Of a DNA stretch of 10,007 bases, positions 6,706-10,007 are shown piece by piece; position 1 is the stretch's first letter; the number at the start of each line of letters is the position of its first letter. The stretch covers positions 1-10,007 of the forward strand of contig JASEHO010000053.1 in the NCBI GenBank assembly GCA_030018505.1. The letters are read 5' to 3'. The DNA is from a bacterium (GTDB lineage: Bacteria > UBA9089 > UBA9088 > JAGUXG01). The position numbers and the translations under genes were made by a program. A model generated the notes under the pieces. That model saw only the letters and a program-made list of their open reading frames with translations. It was not told where the DNA came from and searched no databases.

Positions 6706-6735
6706 ATTTTAAGGGGTTTTTCTCTATGCCGTCAA
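6706..6735 (-). promoter_or_regulatory. Candidate promoter of the small hypothetical gene
   Basis: Minus-strand TTGACG (6730-6735) and TAAAAT (6706-6711) are 18 bases apart, each one mismatch from the sigma-70 consensus. Only six bases separate the -10 box from the ATG, so transcription would start at or next to the A of the start codon. With no Shine-Dalgarno site, this fits a leaderless message. Confidence 0.5.
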
Positions 6736-6742
6736 GGGATAT

Positions 6743-7600
6743 TTATTGACTTACAGTAAAGAACCGAACAAGGTAGAAAATCTTCTCTTTTAACTCCTTT
6801 CTTTTGACAACCATATCTACCATTCCATGTTCAGAAAGAAATTCTGCCCGCTGAAAGCCAGGGGGTAGTTTTTCTTTAATTGTCTGCTCAATAACGCGTG
6901 GCCCTGCAAATCCGATAAGGGCTTTTGGTTCAGCAATAACAATATCTCCTAAAAAGGCAAAGCTCGCCGCCACCCCTCCTGTTGTAGGATTACAAAGCAC
7001 AGATAGATAGAAACCGCCCTCCTTTTTTAATAAGTTGATAGCAGAGACTGTCTTTGCCATTTGGAGAAGGGAGACAATGCCCTCTTGCATCCTGGCACCC
7101 CCTGAAGCAGAAAAGATAAGGAGAGGAATTCTTTCTGCTTGGGCCATTTCAGCTGTCAAGGCTATCTTTTCTCCCATAACAGAGCCCATGCTCCCGCCCA
7201 TAAAGGAAAAATCGAGCAGGCAGCTTGCCACCGTTATCCCTCTTATCTTTCCCTTGCCACATGTTATCGCATCTAATGAGCCTACCTTCTTTTGATATTC
7301 GGTAAGCCTTTCCCTGTATCCCTTTATATCCTTAAACCCTAAGGAATCAACAGGCTTTATTTCAGAAAAGCTCTCTTTCCAACTTCCTTTATCAAAGATA
7401 ATTTTAATCCTCTCTTCTGGGCTTATCTGAAAATGGAAGCCGCATTTTGGACAGACCTTGAGAAGCTTCAGCCACTCTTTTTTGTAGATAAGTTCGTTGC
7501 ACTCCTCACATTTTATCCAGATTCCACCCTGTGGGAGCTTCTCTCTTTTTTGGCTCAGTGGGGTGAGTGTAGTATATTTTGGTCTTCTAAACCAATTCAT
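6743..7600 (-). CDS. accD: Acetyl-CoA carboxylase carboxyltransferase subunit beta
   Basis: AccD pairs with AccA in an A2D2 carboxyltransferase that moves the carboxyl group from biotin on AccB to acetyl-CoA, giving malonyl-CoA for fatty-acid synthesis in the cytoplasm. The 285-residue length is normal. The N-terminal zinc finger is complete: Cys31-x2-Cys34 and Cys50-x2-Cys53. The crotonase-like carboxyltransferase fold shows FMGGSMGSVMGEKI, IFSASGGARMQEG, NPTTGGVAASFAFLGDI and GFAGPRVIEQTIKEKLPPGFQ, all family hallmarks, ending EFLSEHGMVDMVVKR. The start codon overlaps the stop of the PEGA-protein gene as ATGA, with no clear Shine-Dalgarno site, so translation is probably coupled. Neither accA nor folC, common neighbours elsewhere, is next to it. 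A small hypothetical gene follows after 43 bases. Confidence 0.97.
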   Translation of the reverse strand: MNWFRRPKYTTLTPLSQKREKLPQGGIWIKCEECNELIYKKEWLKLLKVCPKCGFHFQISPEERIKIIFDKGSWKESFSEIKPVDSLGFKDIKGYRERLTEYQKKVGSLDAITCGKGKIRGITVASCLLDFSFMGGSMGSVMGEKIALTAEMAQAERIPLLIFSASGGARMQEGIVSLLQMAKTVSAINLLKKEGGFYLSVLCNPTTGGVAASFAFLGDIVIAEPKALIGFAGPRVIEQTIKEKLPPGFQRAEFLSEHGMVDMVVKRKELKEKIFYLVRFFTVSQ

Positions 7601-9750
7601 TTTGGAAGGATGATGTTAAAAAAGTTTGTGGCCTCTCCGCTGATTGCAACCTCTTTTTTCTCTTCTCTGAATCCCTCTTTCCGTGCAGTCAGGGTGTGCT
7701 TTCCCGCAGGAATGAGAACAGAACGAATGGGTGTCTTGCCTATAGACCTTCCATCTACCAAAATCTCAGCCCCTGCAGGAACAGAGGTGATAAAGCAGTA
7801 ACCAGGCCCCTGATCTACCAAAGGAAGCTGGACTTTTTCCTTCATTGGTATAGGCTCTGGCATCTTAAAGAGTTCTGGCTCAGAATATGAGTATGATGGA
7901 ATAATTTCATCCATTGTCCATTCAGGGAATTTAATCTCTTCTTTCTTTGTCTTCTCTCCTATCTTTTTTTCAGGAAACTTTAATCCTTTTTCAAATCCTA
8001 TAATCTGCTTCTTGAGTTCAACTATAGATGGCTCTTGCTCTTCTCTTTTGCCCTCTATTTTCTTGGGCAAGATATAATGCACCTTTTCTGGCTCTTTTTT
8101 TTCTCCTTCTGTCTTCTTTTCCAGAAGCGCCATTATCTTTGTCCTTTCGGAAGGCTCAGTAAAGGTCATTCCTCGCCACTCAGCAAAGCCTTCCTTTTTT
8201 ATCTTTATCCGAAAGGCTTGAAAGGAAGGAAGGTCGGGAATTAAAACAGGTGTTTTGCCCTTGCTTTGTCCTTCAAAGATAACCTCGGCAAACCTTGGGA
8301 TAGAATCAATAAAGAGGCTCCCTGCTTTTAGAGAAAGATTGGCTACAACCTGGAGTTTTTCCCCAGATGTTATCTCTATCTGTCTTCGGAAGGTGTAGTA
8401 TCCATCTTTGCTAACTGTAATAGTATGGACTCCCTCATCAAGAATAACAGGCATCCTCCTTATTGCTTTGCCATCAACATAAACTGCCGCAACAGGTGAG
8501 GTCTTCACAAATAAAGTTCCTGTTCCTATGGTAGTAACTGTAGCTATCCCGATAGGTGCTGGAATAAGAGAAAGATTGGCTATAATCTGTTCCTTTCTCT
8601 TCTTTAGAGAAAGCTCAACATCTCCTGTCCATTCAAGGTAGCCTTCCTTTGTTATTCTAATTTCATACTTTTCAAGAGGAATGTTTGAAACAGTAAGCGG
8701 ACTTTTTCCTTTTTGTATGCCATTTACGAATATATCAGAAGATGTAGGCTCGGAGCTGATCTCAATGCTTCCTTTTAATAATCCTCCGGTAACCTTTGAT
8801 AAAATATCTATCTTCATCACCTTTGGCGAAAGATACTTATATCCAAAATATCCGCCGGCCATAAGAATTATCCCCAAGATTGAACCAATGACAGCAAACT
8901 TTAAGAGGTTATTCTTTCCCTTTGGTGGCGGTTTTTCTACTATATATTCCTCATCTTCTTCATGCTCATGATGCTCTTCTAAAGAAGGCTCCTCAAAAAT
9001 CTCCTCTAACTCAGAAAAACCCTCTTGTTTTTCCCCTTCCTCTAAAGAGTCCATTATCTCAGAAGCAGACATAGAAGTCTCTTCTTTAAGTGTTTTTGGA
9101 GACAAAGGAGTCTCTAAAGACTCTTCTATGAATGGAGTCTCTTCATAAGACTTTGCTGTCTCTTCTTCTGGAAAAGAGAATGCATCTGGTGAAGGAGTTG
9201 GTTCCTGAGCAAATGAAAGCTCTGGTTTCACTGGTTCTTTTGCTGAGAAAGGTTCTTCTGGAAAAGAGAATGCATCTGATGAAGGAGTTGGTTCCTGAGC
9301 AAATGAAAGCTCTGGTTTCGCTGGTTCTTTTACTGAGAAAGGTTCTTCTGGAAAAAAAGAAGATGGTTCTTCCTGTTTTTCTTCTAGAAAAGAGAATGCA
9401 TCTGGTGAAGAAGTTGTAGGTTCTGGTGGAAATAAAGGCTCTTCTAATGATGGAGTCTCTCCATAAGTTGGCTCTTCGGAGAAAGAAGAAGATGGGGTTT
9501 CCAAAGGAAGGGGTTCTTTCTTGGGAAGTGGCTCTTCCTCAAGCGAATATTCAAAAAATGAAAGCCCTTCTTTCTCCTCCGCCTCTTTATAAGAAGGCTC
9601 TTCCTCCTCTGGTTTTAAGATCTTCATTAGATCTTCTGTTGCCTCTGGTCTTTCTGTCTCTTTTCCTTTTTCACCCATACCCATATCCCTTAAAAATTCA
9701 TCTGCCAGACTTTCTATGCCTGGCTCATCCTTTTCTTCCTTCTTTTTCAT
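7597..9750 (-). CDS. PEGA-repeat single-pass membrane protein with acidic repeat-rich N-terminal region
   Basis: The 717-residue protein has three parts. Residues 1-280 are acidic and low in complexity, rich in Glu, Pro, Ser and Phe, with repeats around EEPFS and PDAFSF and a His/acid cluster HHEHEEDEE (260-268). A single transmembrane segment lies at about 283-306, preceded by KGK, so the N-terminal region should be cytoplasmic. The rest should lie outside the membrane and has four PEGA-like beta domains at about 327-395, 411-474, 477-545 and 650-716, with typical cores such as VNGIQKGKSPLTV, VYVDGKAI and ILVDGRSIGKTPI, and tails such as ITKEGYLEW. A charged linker (about 546-645) separates the third and fourth. 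PEGA domains are common in surface and wall-associated proteins and some kinases; the function here is unknown. A Shine-Dalgarno AGAGG lies six bases before the ATG. accD is coupled downstream. It could be a scaffold or envelope sensor; I cannot decide. Confidence 0.88.
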   Translation of the reverse strand: MKKKEEKDEPGIESLADEFLRDMGMGEKGKETERPEATEDLMKILKPEEEEPSYKEAEEKEGLSFFEYSLEEEPLPKKEPLPLETPSSSFSEEPTYGETPSLEEPLFPPEPTTSSPDAFSFLEEKQEEPSSFFPEEPFSVKEPAKPELSFAQEPTPSSDAFSFPEEPFSAKEPVKPELSFAQEPTPSPDAFSFPEEETAKSYEETPFIEESLETPLSPKTLKEETSMSASEIMDSLEEGEKQEGFSELEEIFEEPSLEEHHEHEEDEEYIVEKPPPKGKNNLLKFAVIGSILGIILMAGGYFGYKYLSPKVMKIDILSKVTGGLLKGSIEISSEPTSSDIFVNGIQKGKSPLTVSNIPLEKYEIRITKEGYLEWTGDVELSLKKRKEQIIANLSLIPAPIGIATVTTIGTGTLFVKTSPVAAVYVDGKAIRRMPVILDEGVHTITVSKDGYYTFRRQIEITSGEKLQVVANLSLKAGSLFIDSIPRFAEVIFEGQSKGKTPVLIPDLPSFQAFRIKIKKEGFAEWRGMTFTEPSERTKIMALLEKKTEGEKKEPEKVHYILPKKIEGKREEQEPSIVELKKQIIGFEKGLKFPEKKIGEKTKKEEIKFPEWTMDEIIPSYSYSEPELFKMPEPIPMKEKVQLPLVDQGPGYCFITSVPAGAEILVDGRSIGKTPIRSVLIPAGKHTLTARKEGFREEKKEVAISGEATNFFNIILPK
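9172..9351 (-). repeat. Two tandem 90-bp coding repeats in the PEGA-protein gene
   Basis: Units 9262-9351 (residues 134-163) and 9172-9261 (residues 164-193) are 30 codons each, starting PEEPFS and ending PDAFSF or SDAFSF. They differ at three bases, and all three change the amino acid (Val140/Ala170, Ala144/Val174, Ser158/Pro188). The matching part of an older, partial unit (24 bases at 9387-9410, encoding SPDAFSF and flanks) lies upstream in the gene. This looks like recent in-frame duplication in a disordered region. Confidence 0.9.
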
Positions 9751-9755
9751 TTTAG

Positions 9756-9762
9756 TCCTCTC
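9756..9762 (-). promoter_or_regulatory. Shine-Dalgarno site of the PEGA-protein gene
   Basis: Minus-strand GAGAGGA with its AGAGG core six bases before the ATG at 9750 supports this start. It shares bases with the palindrome at 9760-9771. Confidence 0.65.
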
Positions 9763-9771
9763 TATATAGAG
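9760..9771. repeat. 12-bp perfect palindrome next to the PEGA-protein ribosome site
   Basis: CTCTATATAGAG reads the same on both strands and overlaps the start of the Shine-Dalgarno site. It could be a binding site for a dimeric regulator. As an RNA hairpin it would be weak (four pairs around four bases). Chance is possible in AT-rich sequence. Confidence 0.4.
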
Positions 9772-9814
9772 TTTAAGCTCCCTAATTTATCACTCCTTTA
9801 ACCCCTAACTATTT

Positions 9815-9844
9815 ACTATATACTATAAACTATATTTTTGTCTA
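9815..9844 (-). promoter_or_regulatory. Candidate promoter of the PEGA-protein/accD unit
   Basis: Minus-strand TAGACA (9839-9844) and TATAGT (9815-9820) are 18 bases apart, each close to the sigma-70 consensus, giving a leader of about 60 bases. The region has many TATA-like words, so other -10 boxes (for example TATAAT at 9864-9869, which lacks a matching -35) cannot be excluded. Confidence 0.35.
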
Positions 9845-9921
9845 TGACTTTTTATCTTATGAGATTATAATAAAAAAATGTTATAGTTTATTATAAAATA
9901 AAAATGTTATATTTTTGTGGT

Positions 9922-9944
9922 ACTGTGGGCGTCATATCCACAGT
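9922..9944 (-). terminator. Possible hairpin terminator after the edge gene
   Basis: On the minus strand ACTGTGG and CCACAGT form a 7-bp stem with a nine-base loop, six bases after the stop codon of the partial gene. No T-run follows at once; a T-rich stretch comes about 17 bases later. It is therefore a weak terminator candidate. Confidence 0.35.
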
Positions 9945-9950
9945 TAATAG

Positions 9951-10007
9951 TTAATCCTCAAAGTCAAGTAAAATTCCATAGCTTGCGCCAGACTTTTTTC
10001 CATAGCC
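9951..10007 (-). CDS. C-terminal end of an unidentified protein (partial, cut by window edge)
   Basis: Reading in from the right edge, the minus strand gives 18 codons, GYGKKSGASYGILLDFED, then TAA at 9951-9953. A nine-base direct repeat (TTCCATAGC on the plus strand at 9974-9982 and 9998-10006) encodes the two Tyr-Gly pairs. This is too little to name a family. The open frame could be chance, but the hairpin just after the stop fits a real gene end. Confidence 0.45.
   Translation of the reverse strand, partial: GYGKKSGASYGILLDFED

Noticed and set aside
6389..6712. 107-residue plus-strand reading frame opposite the small hypothetical gene
   Set aside because: It starts with TTG inside the degT stop region, is Ser-rich and has no ribosome site. 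The minus-strand frame has better protein character and a promoter-like pair, though neither is proven.
9172..9351. CRISPR-like array
   Set aside because: The repeats are 90-bp, adjacent, in frame and coding, without unique spacers.
9132..9755. Two plus-strand reading frames opposite the acidic repeats of the PEGA gene
   Set aside because: Leu/Lys-rich sequence is what the reverse of Glu/Pro/Ser-rich codons gives; the repeats themselves create the long frames.

Overview
The window is a 10 kb piece of a bacterial chromosome, moderately AT-rich by eye, with long, well-preserved housekeeping genes and very AT-rich gaps. Coding density, Shine-Dalgarno sites of the AGGAG type, gyrA, accD and surface-sugar genes all point to a bacterium. 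I cannot name the lineage. The short A/T-word repeats between genes and the PEGA-domain protein would suit an uncultured Gram-negative candidate phylum (Omnitrophota or Desantisbacteria-like), but that is only an impression. No tRNA, rRNA, CRISPR array, insertion sequence or phage gene was seen.

Layout, left to right. Positions 1-157 hold an AT-rich gap with short repeats. Positions 158-2590 (minus) encode GyrA. Positions 2591-2779 hold a second AT-rich gap, with an inverted repeat and a second copy of the repeat seen at 1-68. Positions 2780-5064 (minus) hold a two-gene unit: a membrane-anchored TPR-like small protein followed, with a one-base TAATG overlap, by an AsnB-like glutamine amidotransferase. 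Positions 5065-5255 are the only divergent gap, with a long interrupted inverted repeat. Positions 5256-6392 (plus) encode a DegT-family sugar aminotransferase, the only plus-strand gene. Its 3' end overlaps a convergent small hypothetical gene (6376-6699, minus) by 17 bp. Positions 6743-9750 (minus) hold a 717-residue PEGA-repeat membrane protein followed, with a four-base ATGA overlap, by AccD. After an AT-rich gap, the last 18 codons of another minus-strand gene reach the right edge.

Functionally, three themes meet here. GyrA (DNA supercoiling) and AccD (the first step of fatty-acid synthesis) are core genes. The AsnB-like amidotransferase and the DegT aminotransferase, divergently placed, look like a fragment of a surface-polysaccharide pathway: DegT would put an amino group on a nucleotide-linked keto sugar and AsnB would amidate a carboxyl group, as WbpE and WbpS are thought to do in Pseudomonas O-antigen synthesis. 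The TPR-like protein and the PEGA protein are both single-pass membrane proteins.

I did not find a clear new defence or mobile system. The points most worth a second look are the repeated intergenic element, the fresh 90-bp duplication inside the PEGA gene, the coupling of accD to a PEGA protein, promoters placed so close to start codons that the mRNAs may be leaderless, and a valine at the quinolone-contact position of GyrA.
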